Positions 38,188 to 46,713 of a stretch of DNA of 64,000 nt are shown one piece after another. Below the pieces are notes generated by a model. It had not been told where the DNA came from. It worked only from the letters and a program-made list of their open reading frames with translations, and did no database searches. The position numbers and the translations under genes were made by a program. Positions within the stretch are counted from its first letter, which is position 1, and each line of letters opens with the position of its first letter. The stretch is from assembly GCA_009993635.1 (NCBI GenBank), contig JAACTC010000005.1, positions 434,001-498,000 of the forward strand, written 5' to 3'. Origin of the DNA: Erythrobacter sp. (GTDB taxonomy: Bacteria > Pseudomonadota > Alphaproteobacteria > Sphingomonadales > Sphingomonadaceae).

Positions 38188-39384
38188 ATGCCCCAGTTTT
38201 CCGAAGCAGATCCGATCGTCATCCTCTCCTACGCCCGCACCCCGATGGGCAGCATGCAGGGCGCGCTGGCTGATGCCACCGCGACCGATCTGGGCGCGAC
38301 GGCGGTGAAGGCGGCGGTGGACCGCTCGGGCGTGCCGGTGGACAAGTTCGATCGCACCTACATGGGCTGCGTGCTGCCCGCCGGCCTCGGCCAGGCCCCT
38401 GCCCGCCAGGCGTCGATCAAGGCGGGCCTGCCCAAATCGGTCCAGGCGACCACTGTTAACAAGGTCTGCGGCAGCGGGATGCAGACCGTCATCATGGGTT
38501 CGGAAGCCCTTGCCAGCGGCACCGTGGACTATGTGGTCGCCGGCGGCATGGAGAGCATGACCAACGCGCCCTACCTGCTGAAAAAGCACCGCAGCGGTGC
38601 GCGGCTCGGCCATGACACCGCCTACGACCACATGTTCCTCGACGGGCTGGAAGACGCCTACGAGGAAGGCCGCGCGATGGGCACCTTCGCGCAGGAAACC
38701 GCCAACGAATACCAGCTGACCCGCGAGGAAATGGACGAGTATTCCATCGAATCGCTACGCCGCGCCAATGCCGCGATCGAAAGCGGCGCCTTCGACGGCG
38801 AAGTCGTTCCAGTGACTATCGTCACCCGCAAGGGTGAAACCACGGTCGAGCATGACGAAGCGCCCGGCAAGGGCAAGCCCGACAAGATCCCGAGCCTCCG
38901 CCCCGCATTTGCCAAGGACGGCACGATCACCGCCGCGACCTCCTCCAGCATTTCAGATGGCGCTGCCGCCGTGGTCCTCAGCCGCGAAAGCGTGGCCAAG
39001 GAAAACGGCCAGACTCCGGTCGCGAAGATCGTCGGCCTCGCCGCGCACGCGCAGGAGCCGAGCAAGTTCACCGTTGCGCCCATCGGGGCGATCGAGAAGC
39101 TGCTCGAACAGACCGGCTGGAGCGCGGACGATGTCGATCTGTGGGAAGTGAACGAGGCGTTTGCCTGCGTCGCGATGTTCGCGATGCGCGACATCGGCAT
39201 CCCGCATGACAAGATCAACGTGAACGGCGGCGGCACCGCGCTGGGCCACCCCATCGGGGCGAGTGGCACGCGGATCATCGTGACCCTGCTCAACGCGCTC
39301 AAGCAGCAGGGCAAGACTCGCGGCATCGCCTCGCTGTGCATCGGCGGCGGCGAAGCCACCGCGGTTGCGGTGGAAATGGTTTAA
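38188..39384 (+). CDS. Acetyl-CoA C-acyltransferase (thiolase)
   Basis: 398-residue thiolase that condenses or cleaves acyl-CoA with acetyl-CoA. Nucleophilic cysteine at residue 94 in NKVCGSGMQ, histidine in GGGTALGHPIGASGTR and second cysteine in SLCIGGGEA are all present. Start at 38188 (MPQFSEADPIVILSYARTPM) with AAAGG upstream; the frame is open further 5' but overlaps the divergent dehydrogenase gene. It is of the AtoB/PhaA acetoacetyl-CoA type by length and motifs; no phaB or scoAB neighbour is present. Confidence 0.93.
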   Translation: MPQFSEADPIVILSYARTPMGSMQGALADATATDLGATAVKAAVDRSGVPVDKFDRTYMGCVLPAGLGQAPARQASIKAGLPKSVQATTVNKVCGSGMQTVIMGSEALASGTVDYVVAGGMESMTNAPYLLKKHRSGARLGHDTAYDHMFLDGLEDAYEEGRAMGTFAQETANEYQLTREEMDEYSIESLRRANAAIESGAFDGEVVPVTIVTRKGETTVEHDEAPGKGKPDKIPSLRPAFAKDGTITAATSSSISDGAAAVVLSRESVAKENGQTPVAKIVGLAAHAQEPSKFTVAPIGAIEKLLEQTGWSADDVDLWEVNEAFACVAMFAMRDIGIPHDKINVNGGGTALGHPIGASGTRIIVTLLNALKQQGKTRGIASLCIGGGEATAVAVEMV

Positions 39385-39393
39385 CTGCTTCTT

Positions 39394-39500
39394 CCCCTCC
39401 CCTTCAGGGGAGGGGATCGAGAGGTGGGGGCGACAACGCGAGCGCGCTGAATCCCCCTCCACCAGCCTTCTGGTCCCCTCCCCATCCATGGTGGGGAGGG
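39394..39500. repeat. GC-rich hairpin repeat after the thiolase gene
   Basis: A 9-bp perfect hairpin CCCCTCCCC-TTCA-GGGGAGGGG (39394-39415) is followed by a CCCCCTCC/ACCAG-CCTT-CTGGT/CCCTCCCC-GGGGAGGG block (39453-39500). This mosaic of C-runs and G-runs is, from memory, a common interspersed intergenic repeat in sphingomonads; a related element is at 54721-54833. The first hairpin could terminate thiolase transcription although the following T-run is absent. Confidence 0.7.
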
Positions 39501-39513
39501 CCTAGAAAGCCCC

Positions 39514-39984
39514 TTACGGCTCGCCCGCGCCCCACAGGCGGTTCGCCTCGACAAAACCGCTGCGCTTGCCGACCGAAAATTCGCACCAGTTGGCCTCGCA
39601 ATCACCGAGTTTGCCGACCACGCCGGGCTCCAGCTTCCACATCAGCGGCGAGCCGACGCTGCCACTCTCGTGCATTTCGGCCAGGCCTTCGCCTATCACC
39701 ATGCCGCCCGGTTCGCGGCTGAGCATGCGCGCCGCGATCCAGCCCCTGTCGCCATCGGGGTCTTCCACCAGCCGCCAGCCTTCGCGCATCCGCAGAACCT
39801 TCACCGGCAGGCCCTTGCGCTTGTAAACCCATTCGATGCGGTATTCCCGGCTCGGCCCCACGCGCATGTTCGCCTTCGTCACGTCGATCGTCGCCCAATA
39901 GGGCACATCGTCGTTCTTCCCCCCGGCAGGGGTAGCGGCAAGGAGGGCGAGGCCCATGGCGAGCGGAATGGCGCGTCTCAGCAT
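39514..39984 (-). CDS. Exported SH3-domain protein
   Basis: 156 residues from the ATG at 39984; the N-terminus MLRRAIPLAMGLALLAATPA is a signal peptide. The mature part has two SH3-like repeats: TIDVTKANMRVGPSREYRIEW and a second around SPLMWKLEPGVVGKLGDCEANWCEFSVGKRSGFV, the pattern of bacterial SH3_4-type domains that bind cell-wall peptides. Convergent with the thiolase gene and divergent from the dehydrogenase at 40077. Longer upstream frames would run into the divergent gene. Confidence 0.85.
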   Translation of the reverse strand: MLRRAIPLAMGLALLAATPAGGKNDDVPYWATIDVTKANMRVGPSREYRIEWVYKRKGLPVKVLRMREGWRLVEDPDGDRGWIAARMLSREPGGMVIGEGLAEMHESGSVGSPLMWKLEPGVVGKLGDCEANWCEFSVGKRSGFVEANRLWGAGEP

Positions 39985-40076
39985 GGTCGCATGGTTTACC
40001 GCAAGCCGCGCCCGACTGACAAGCTGGCACGCGCTGCGCTTGACCAGTTTTGCCCCACGCGCCAAGCACGGTGACG

Positions 40077-41093
40077 ATGGCCAGCACACCCCACCCCTCC
40101 ACCCGCCGCATCGAAGGCACCCCCCGCGTTATCGTGACCCGCGCGCTGACCCCGGTGGTCGAAACGCGCATGGCAGAGCTGTTCGACTGCCGGTTCAACG
40201 AGAGCGACACCCCGCTTTCGCGCGATCAGCTGATCGAGGCGATGCGCGATGCCGACGTACTGGTACCCACGGTGACCGACCGGATCGATGCCGAGATGCT
40301 CGATGCCGCAGGCCCGCGCCTGCGCCTGATCGCCAGCTTCGGTGCGGGGACCGATCATCTGGATCTGGCAGCCGCAGCCAAGCGCAAGATCACGGTCACC
40401 AACACGCCCAGCGTCTTCACGGAAGACACCGCCGATCTCGCCATGGCGCTGATCATCGGCGTGCCGCGCCGCGTGCGCGAGGGCGTGGCGCTGGTGCGCA
40501 GCGGCGAATGGAGCGGCTGGGCACCCACCGCGCTGCTGGGCCGCAAATTGGCGGGCAAGACGCTGGGCATCGTCGGAATGGGCCGGATCGGGCAGGCCGT
40601 GGCGCACCGCGCCAAGGCGTTCGGCCTTGATATCGTCTACCATAACCGCAAGCGCCTGCCCGAAGCGGTGGAGCGGATGTTCGGCGCAACCTACGCCGCC
40701 AGCCTTGACGATCTGCTGGCGCAGACGGACATCCTGACGCTGCACTGCCCGTCCAACCCGGAAAGCCATCACATGATCGACGCGCAGGCGATTGCGCGGA
40801 TGAAGCCGGATGCCTGCCTGATCAACACCGCGCGCGGCGATCTGGTGAATCAGGACGCGCTGGTCGAGGCGCTTCACAGCGGCCACCTCGCAGGCGCGGG
40901 GCTGGACGTCTATCCCGACGAGCCTGCGGTCGACCCGCGCCTGCTCGAACACCCCAATGTGATGACCCTGCCGCACATCGGCAGCGCCACCGCGGAAGGG
41001 CGCGCGGCATCGGGCGACAAGGTGATCGCCAATATCCGGTTCTGGGCCGACGGCCATCGCCCGCCCGATCAGGTACTCGACGCGCTGCTGTAA
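40077..41093 (+). CDS. D-isomer-specific 2-hydroxyacid dehydrogenase
   Basis: 338-residue NAD(P)H-dependent reductase of the glyoxylate/hydroxypyruvate reductase group. Visible: GAGTDHLDLAAA, the Rossmann fingerprint GKTLGIVGMGRIGQAVA, catalytic arginine in NTARGDLVN, glutamate in PDEPAVDPRL and histidine in LPHIGSAT. Start at 40077 (MASTPHPSTRR); an upstream ATG at 40050 adds nine residues. Substrate could be glyoxylate, hydroxypyruvate or a related 2-oxoacid. Confidence 0.92.
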   Translation: MASTPHPSTRRIEGTPRVIVTRALTPVVETRMAELFDCRFNESDTPLSRDQLIEAMRDADVLVPTVTDRIDAEMLDAAGPRLRLIASFGAGTDHLDLAAAAKRKITVTNTPSVFTEDTADLAMALIIGVPRRVREGVALVRSGEWSGWAPTALLGRKLAGKTLGIVGMGRIGQAVAHRAKAFGLDIVYHNRKRLPEAVERMFGATYAASLDDLLAQTDILTLHCPSNPESHHMIDAQAIARMKPDACLINTARGDLVNQDALVEALHSGHLAGAGLDVYPDEPAVDPRLLEHPNVMTLPHIGSATAEGRAASGDKVIANIRFWADGHRPPDQVLDALL

Positions 41094-41192
41094 AATTTAC
41101 CTTATGTGCGCAAAGGCGGGCCTATGGGGCTTGTTCGGTGTGCGCCGATGGTTTCATCCTCGCGCACGCAGAAGGCTTGAGGATTTCCGCCG

Positions 41193-42506
41193 ATGACCAG
41201 ATTCGCCCCGACCGCTCTTGCCGCAATCGCGCTTGGCGCCCTGGCCGCAGGACCCGCCGGGGCGCAGGATGTGGGGGAAATCGTCGCCAACGATACCGGC
41301 GATACCGCGTGGATCCTCGCCGCGTCCGCACTTGTCCTGATGATGACCCTGCCCGGCCTCGCTCTGTTCTATGGCGGGCTGGTGCGGGCCAAGAACGTGC
41401 TGTCGGTCGCGCTGCAGATCGGCGCGGTGGCCAGCGTGGTTTCGGTGATGTGGATCGTCGTCGGATACACGCTGGCATTCGGCAATGCGACCAATGGCTG
41501 GATCGGCGATGGCCGCGCATGGATGCTGATCGACCTGACCAACGTGCGGCTCGGCACGACCATTCCCGAAAGCACCTTCGTGCTGTTCCAGATGACCTTC
41601 GCGATCATTACCCCTGCGCTGATGATCGGCGCGTGGGTGGACCGCGCACGCTTTTCGTGGGTGGTGATCTTCTGCGCGCTGTGGAGCCTCGTGGTCTATG
41701 CCCCCGTGGCGCACTGGATCTGGGGCGGCGGCTGGCTGGCGAGCAGTTTCGGCACGGTCGATTTTGCCGGCGGGCTCGTGGTGCATGCCACCGCCGGCGT
41801 TTCCGCACTGGTGGTCGCGGTGATGATGGGCGCGCGGCGGGGCTTCCCCGACAAGCCGATGATCCCGCACTCCCCCGCCCTGACGATGGTCGGCGCGGCG
41901 CTGCTGTGGGTCGGCTGGTTCGGGTTCAACGGCGGTTCGGCACTGGCGGCGACCGACGATGCCTCCAGCGCCATCATCAACACCCACGGGGCCGCAGCCA
42001 CCGCCGCGCTGGTCTGGCTGGTGATCGAACGGATCGGCTTCGGCAAGACGACGATGGTCGGCTGGGCCACCGGCGCGATTGCCGGTCTGGCCACGGTCAC
42101 TCCGGCGGCTGGATATATCTCGCCGGGGGCGGCGATCATGTTCGGCGCGTTCGCCTCGGTCGTCTGTTACGGCGCGGTGCTGCAAATTCGCAAATGGGGC
42201 ATCGACGATTCACTCGATGTCTTCGCGGTCCACGGCGTGGGCGGCATTCTCGGCTCGCTGCTGCTCGGCCTGTTCATGGCGTCGACGCTGGGCGGCACCG
42301 GCTATCCCGAAGGGATGACGCCGCTGGGCCAGATCGGCGCGCAGGCCGTCGGGGTCGCGGCGGTGTGTTTGTGGAGCGCGGTGATGACCGCGATCCTGGC
42401 ACTGGGCATCGGCATCCTGTCGCCCATGCGGGTAAAGAAGAAGGACGAGATCGAAGGGCTGGACATCTCGTCCCACGGCGAGCGTGCCTGGCACCTGAGC
42501 GACTAG
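41193..42506 (+). CDS. amtB: Ammonium transporter
   Basis: 437-residue Amt/Rh channel with an N-terminal signal sequence (about 1-24, APAGAQ) and 11 predicted helices. Hallmarks: LALFYGGLVRAKNVLSV, the twin histidines of the pore in GGLVVHATAGVSAL and FAVHGVGGILGSLL, and GGTGYPEG. GAGG lies upstream of the ATG. Unusually for the family, no glnK is next to it; the downstream gene is a convergent hydrolase that overlaps its stop by 4 bp. A stem GTGCGC/GCGCAC lies in the leader (about 41136-41164). Confidence 0.95.
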   Translation: MTRFAPTALAAIALGALAAGPAGAQDVGEIVANDTGDTAWILAASALVLMMTLPGLALFYGGLVRAKNVLSVALQIGAVASVVSVMWIVVGYTLAFGNATNGWIGDGRAWMLIDLTNVRLGTTIPESTFVLFQMTFAIITPALMIGAWVDRARFSWVVIFCALWSLVVYAPVAHWIWGGGWLASSFGTVDFAGGLVVHATAGVSALVVAVMMGARRGFPDKPMIPHSPALTMVGAALLWVGWFGFNGGSALAATDDASSAIINTHGAAATAALVWLVIERIGFGKTTMVGWATGAIAGLATVTPAAGYISPGAAIMFGAFASVVCYGAVLQIRKWGIDDSLDVFAVHGVGGILGSLLLGLFMASTLGGTGYPEGMTPLGQIGAQAVGVAAVCLWSAVMTAILALGIGILSPMRVKKKDEIEGLDISSHGERAWHLSD

Positions 42507-43243
42507 ATCCCGCCGGAAAACTCCTCGTCGAGGATCGCGAGGATGCGGGCGATCGAGGCGCGGCTGGCGGAAAATTCGAAATGCCGTTCGGGCACTTCGA
42601 TCGCACGGTCGCACTCGCCATCCTCCCCGCGCGAACAGCCGGGCGCGATCACCCCGTCACGGGGGGACCAGATGGCGATGGTGCGCATCGGCGGCTTCTG
42701 GCGCGGATCGTCGGACAGGGGCGGATTGTCGACCTTGTGATCGTTGATCGCCTCGTACAGTCGCCACGCATTGTTCGCCCGCCTGTCGCCTGAGAAGGGT
42801 GTGCCGAGTGTCATCACGAGTTCCACCTTCTCGGGGTGACGCTGGGCCAGGACACGGGCGTAGAGGCCACCAAGGCTGATTCCCACCAGCACCACCTTGC
42901 GGCCATGCCGTTCGCATACCGCAGCCAGCTGAGCCTCGGCCCGGTCGAAGATCTGCTGCGTGATCCCGGTGACCATGCCGAGGCGCGCTGGATGCGCGGG
43001 ATAGCCCGCCGCGATGAGCGTACGACGCATCAGCGATGTTGCCGCATCGTTGGAAAGGATGCCCGGCAGCACCAGCACCGGCGGGCGCGCCTCGGGCGGC
43101 GGCGGCGCCTCGCGCGATTCAGGCAGCCGCACCCGCCTGATCGGGCTCGACCAGATTTTCGGCAGATTGGGAAGTTCCCTCAGCCAGAAGCCGAAAGGCG
43201 GGGCATGATAATCATCACGCGGCGCGTCTTCCGGCTTTGGCAT
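42503..43243 (-). CDS. Alpha/beta hydrolase
   Basis: 246-residue soluble hydrolase-fold protein. Nucleophile elbow GISLGG (in VVLVGISLGGLYARVLAQ), an N-terminal PVLVLPGILSND strand-loop with the oxyanion region, and a C-terminal histidine in VPERHFEFSAS fit a Ser-Asp-His triad. Resembles lipase-like or PGAP1-type proteins; the substrate is unknown. It follows the nitronate monooxygenase gene by four bases on the same strand, indicating cotranscription. Confidence 0.85.
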   Translation of the reverse strand: MPKPEDAPRDDYHAPPFGFWLRELPNLPKIWSSPIRRVRLPESREAPPPPEARPPVLVLPGILSNDAATSLMRRTLIAAGYPAHPARLGMVTGITQQIFDRAEAQLAAVCERHGRKVVLVGISLGGLYARVLAQRHPEKVELVMTLGTPFSGDRRANNAWRLYEAINDHKVDNPPLSDDPRQKPPMRTIAIWSPRDGVIAPGCSRGEDGECDRAIEVPERHFEFSASRASIARILAILDEEFSGGI

Positions 43244-43247
43244 GGGG

Positions 43248-44654
43248 TCAGTCTCCGGTCAGGATACGATCCACCAGCTGCTTCACCGACGGGGTGAAGT
43301 TGTTGGAATAGAACGGATCGGTCTTGAAACGATAGGCTGCGTGCCCCGCAAAGGCGAGGTTTTCGTCCGGATCGCCGCCATGCGCGATGTCCTGCAGCGT
43401 CTTCTGGATGCAGAAGCTGCGCGGATCGGCGAGGCGGCCGGTGGTGTGATCGTCGTGATCCTTCCAGCTGGAAAACTGGCAGTGCGACAGGCAGCCCATG
43501 CAGCCCTGCTGGTCGGCACGGATCTGCTCCGCGCTTTCCGGGGTGACGAAAACCACCGTGCCGTCAGGAGTCTTCAGCGCCTCGGTAAAGCCTTCGTGCA
43601 TCCACGCCTGCGCCTTGCGCTGGTCGCCGGGGTGGACGAAGAAATACTTGGCCTTGCCGTGATCGGCGAGGGGGATCGTGCCCGGCTCTTCGTCGCGCTT
43701 GAAGATCGGGATCTGCCGCTCGCTGCGGTGCATCAGATCATAGAGGAAAGGCGTTTTCACGGCGCTGGAATAGAAGCCGGTGGGCGAGAATTTGTGCAGC
43801 AGCACATCGCCCGGTTCGACCGTGCGCAGCATGTCCTTCCAAACCTGCGGAATCGGGCTTTCCTCCGTCAGCAGGGGCCGCGTTCCGAACTGGAAGGCGA
43901 TCTTGCCCAGCTCGGGATTGTCGATCCACTCTTCCCACTCGCGCAGGAACCACACGCCGCCGGCCATGACGATGGCGGTGTCTTCCGACACGCCTTCCTT
44001 GCGCATGGTTTCGCGCAGCGCCTTTACGCGCGGATAGGGGTCTTCGGGCTTGGTCGGGTCTTCGGCATTGGACAGGCCGTTGTGCCCGCCCGCCAGCCAG
44101 GGGTCTTCATAGACGACCGCCGCCAGCAGGTGCGGCACCTTGGAATAGCTGCGCTTCCACAGCGCGCGGAACGCACGGGCAGAGCTGACGATCGGCAGAT
44201 AGTGAACGTTGTAACGCGCCGCGATCTCGGCCAGCTTGTAGGGCATCCCAGCCCCGCAGGTGACGCCGGTGATCTTGTCCGCGCAATTGTCCAGCACGCC
44301 TTCAAGCACGGCCTGCGCGCCGCCCTGTTCCCACAGGACGTTGATGTTGATCGCGCCGCGGCCATCGGCGATCTCGTAAGCGCGATTGACCTGCTCGGTC
44401 GCGCCGTCGATCGCGTAGCGGACCAGCTGTTCGAACCGTTCCTTGCGGGTCGCCTGCGGGTAGACCTGCGGGATGGGATTCCCATCCTCGTCGTAACTGT
44501 CGGCATTCACCGCAGACACGGTGCCGATGCCGCCCGCGGCGGCCCATGCGCCCGAACTTTTGTGGTTGGTCGCCGAAACGCCCTTGCCGCCTTCGATCAG
44601 CGGCCAAACTTCGCGGCCGCCATATTCGATCGGCCGAAGTCCTTTGAATGCCAT
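43248..44654 (-). CDS. Nitronate monooxygenase family protein
   Basis: 468-residue FMN-dependent TIM-barrel protein of the 2-nitropropane dioxygenase/nitronate monooxygenase type. Motifs: AAGGIGTVSAVN, NINVLWEQGG, GVTCGAGMPYKL and IVMAGGVWFL. It is longer than class I enzymes (about 350) because of inserts and a C-terminal extension with CMGCLSHCQFSSW, a cysteine cluster CxxCxxxC that could bind metal. This longer form is known in alphaproteobacteria; the physiological substrate is not certain. Cotranscribed with the downstream hydrolase. Confidence 0.85.
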   Translation of the reverse strand: MAFKGLRPIEYGGREVWPLIEGGKGVSATNHKSSGAWAAAGGIGTVSAVNADSYDEDGNPIPQVYPQATRKERFEQLVRYAIDGATEQVNRAYEIADGRGAININVLWEQGGAQAVLEGVLDNCADKITGVTCGAGMPYKLAEIAARYNVHYLPIVSSARAFRALWKRSYSKVPHLLAAVVYEDPWLAGGHNGLSNAEDPTKPEDPYPRVKALRETMRKEGVSEDTAIVMAGGVWFLREWEEWIDNPELGKIAFQFGTRPLLTEESPIPQVWKDMLRTVEPGDVLLHKFSPTGFYSSAVKTPFLYDLMHRSERQIPIFKRDEEPGTIPLADHGKAKYFFVHPGDQRKAQAWMHEGFTEALKTPDGTVVFVTPESAEQIRADQQGCMGCLSHCQFSSWKDHDDHTTGRLADPRSFCIQKTLQDIAHGGDPDENLAFAGHAAYRFKTDPFYSNNFTPSVKQLVDRILTGD

Positions 44655-44687
44655 GAAACTTCCAATTTATCAGCGTGAAACGCCAGA

Positions 44688-45446
44688 CTATCGGGCCTGA
44701 GACCCCTGTGCCGACGCGGTGCTGGCTTCCCCGGTACACGGAACGATGTCTTCCGGGTCCGGCCTTGTAGCGCCGCGACTGAATTGTGCAAAGTATCCCG
44801 CGAGTTCGGGCGCCTGCTCGACCCGGTCGAGCCGGTAGCCGACCCGTTCGAATTCGCAGGCGAGCAGCGCGGGCGGGATACCGTGGCGGTCCGTCGGGCG
44901 GTCGATATCGACCACGATCACCTTGCCGCCCTCTTCCAGCGAGGGCCACAGCCGCCAGAGGAACGCGTAGGGCTCTGCTACCTCGTGGTACATATGGACC
45001 ATGAACACCCGGTCGAAACTTTCGGGCGGCAGCCGCGGATCGTCCGCAGCGCCAAGCTTGATCGAAACGTTGTTCAGCCTTTCGCGCTCGACCCGGCGGC
45101 CCAGCCGCTCGATCGCATCGGGGGCGATGTCCTGCGCCAGCACGCGCCCGTGCGCGCCCACACGTTCGGCCAGGCGGACGGTGTAGTACCCCTCGCCCGC
45201 GCCGATATCGGCCACGGTCATGCCCGGCGCGATGGTACCAAGGTCCATCACCTTTTGCGCCTCGCCCTGGCTGTCGCGCTTGTCTTCGGTGGAAAACTGG
45301 TTGGAGCCCAGATCGGACACCGGCCGGTCGGGCAGCGGGAAATCGCGCGCGGTTTCGGGGCGATCGGCGCCATCGTCCGCAGCGCCGCAGCCTGCCAGCG
45401 CAAGTGCCGGAGCCAGAAAGGTCAAGGTTGCCAGACGCACGATCAT
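44688..45446 (-). CDS. SAM-dependent methyltransferase with lipoprotein signal
   Basis: 252 residues from the ATG at 45446. N-terminus MIVRLATLTFLAPALALAGC has a lipobox (LAGC), so the protein should be lipid-anchored outside the cytoplasm. The body is a class I methyltransferase: motif I VADIGAGEGYYTVRLAE, QDIAPDAI and HMYHEVAEPY. An exported methyltransferase would lack cytoplasmic SAM, so the domain may bind another ligand or the signal may act only as an anchor. Codirectional with prfB (53 bp upstream) and the monooxygenase gene. Confidence 0.85.
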   Translation of the reverse strand: MIVRLATLTFLAPALALAGCGAADDGADRPETARDFPLPDRPVSDLGSNQFSTEDKRDSQGEAQKVMDLGTIAPGMTVADIGAGEGYYTVRLAERVGAHGRVLAQDIAPDAIERLGRRVERERLNNVSIKLGAADDPRLPPESFDRVFMVHMYHEVAEPYAFLWRLWPSLEEGGKVIVVDIDRPTDRHGIPPALLACEFERVGYRLDRVEQAPELAGYFAQFSRGATRPDPEDIVPCTGEASTASAQGSQAR

Positions 45447-45499
45447 TTCCGAGGCACTTAGCCGCGAGTCCCGCTGAGAGCCAAGCGGCAATCGCGTCC

Positions 45500-46627
45500 T
45501 TATTCGACGTCTTCGATCTCGACCGCTTCGCCCGTCACCCGCTGCGCCAAGGCCGCAGAGATGAACAGGTCGATCTCGCCATCCAGCACATCGCCCGGCG
45601 CGGTTGATGTTTCGCCCGTGCGCAGGTCCTTCACCAGCTGATAGGGCTGAAGGACGTAAGACCGGATCTGGTGCCCCCAGCCGATTTCGGTTTTCTCGGC
45701 ATATTCGCCCGAAGCCACGGCCTCGCGCTCGGCCATTTCGCGCTCGAACAGCCGCGCCTTCAGCATATTCATCGCGGTGGCGCGGTTCTTGTGCTGGCTG
45801 CGGTCGTTCTGGCTGGCGACCACGATCCCGGTCGGCTGGTGGGTGATGCGCACCGCGGAGTCGGTGGTGTTCACGTGCTGCCCGCCCGCACCGCTTGCGC
45901 GATAGGTATCGATCTTGAGGTCGCTTTCGTTGATCTCGATCTCGATATCGTCGTCGATCACCGGATAGACCCAGACCGAGCTGAACGAGGTGTGCCGCCG
46001 GGCCGAGCTGTCATAGGGCGAAATCCGCACCAGCCGATGCACGCCGCTTTCGGTCTTGGCGTAGCCATAGGCGTTTTCGCCCTTCACCAGGATGGTCGCG
46101 GACTTGATGCCCGCCTGCTCGCCCGCCTGATATTCGACCGTTTCGATCTTGAACCCGCGCCTTTCGGCCCAGCGCGAATACATGCGGAACAGCATCTCCG
46201 CCCAGTCCTGGCTTTCGGTGCCGCCCGCCCCCGCGTGGATTTCGATATAGGTGTCGTTGCCGTCGGCCTCGCCCGAAAGCAACGCCTGCACCTTGTCCGC
46301 ATCGGCGCGGATCGCCAGCTTTTCGAGGCTGGCGAGCCCTTCGTTCACGACATCGTCGTCGCCCTCGGCATCGCCCAGCTCGACGAATTCGACCGCGTCG
46401 TTCTTCTCGCTTTCGATCTCGCGCACGGTGTTGATCGCGCTTTCGAGGCGCTTCTGTTCCTGCGTGATCGCCTGCGCTTCCTTGGGATTGTCCCACAAGG
46501 TGGGGTCCTGCACCCGCGCGTCCAGCTCGTCGAGGCGGCGCAGCGCGCGCTCCCAGTCGAGTGACTGGCGCACCAGCGCCAGCGCGGCGTCGATCCGATC
46601 AATATGGGCCTGCCCTTCGGCACGCAT
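45500..46627 (-). CDS. prfB: Peptide chain release factor 2
   Basis: Recognises UGA/UAA stop codons and triggers peptide release. The 375-residue frame is continuous: the programmed +1 frameshift site of E. coli prfB is absent, as in many alphaproteobacteria. Motifs: the GGQ hydrolysis loop in [20 protein letters not shown], and SPY in [15 protein letters not shown] at the place of the SPF anticodon-like tripeptide. It follows mrcA, the usual neighbour in this class. Confidence 0.97.
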   Translation of the reverse strand: MRAEGQAHIDRIDAALALVRQSLDWERALRRLDELDARVQDPTLWDNPKEAQAITQEQKRLESAINTVREIESEKNDAVEFVELGDAEGDDDVVNEGLASLEKLAIRADADKVQALLSGEADGNDTYIEIHAGAGGTESQDWAEMLFRMYSRWAERRGFKIETVEYQAGEQAGIKSATILVKGENAYGYAKTESGVHRLVRISPYDSSARRHTSFSSVWVYPVIDDDIEIEINESDLKIDTYRASGAGGQHVNTTDSAVRITHQPTGIVVASQNDRSQHKNRATAMNMLKARLFEREMAEREAVASGEYAEKTEIGWGHQIRSYVLQPYQLVKDLRTGETSTAPGDVLDGEIDLFISAALAQRVTGEAVEIEDVE

Positions 46628-46713
46628 GGCATTCTCTCCGAAACTGGGGTGGCACCGCTAGGGCCGCACTGCGGGCAAGGCAAGCCGGGAGGTTCCCGGC
46701 CTGCCGATAGCGA

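Noticed and set aside
45500..46627. Possible programmed frameshift in prfB
   Set aside because: The frame is continuous through the position (SLDW) where E. coli prfB has its in-frame UGA; no shift is needed.
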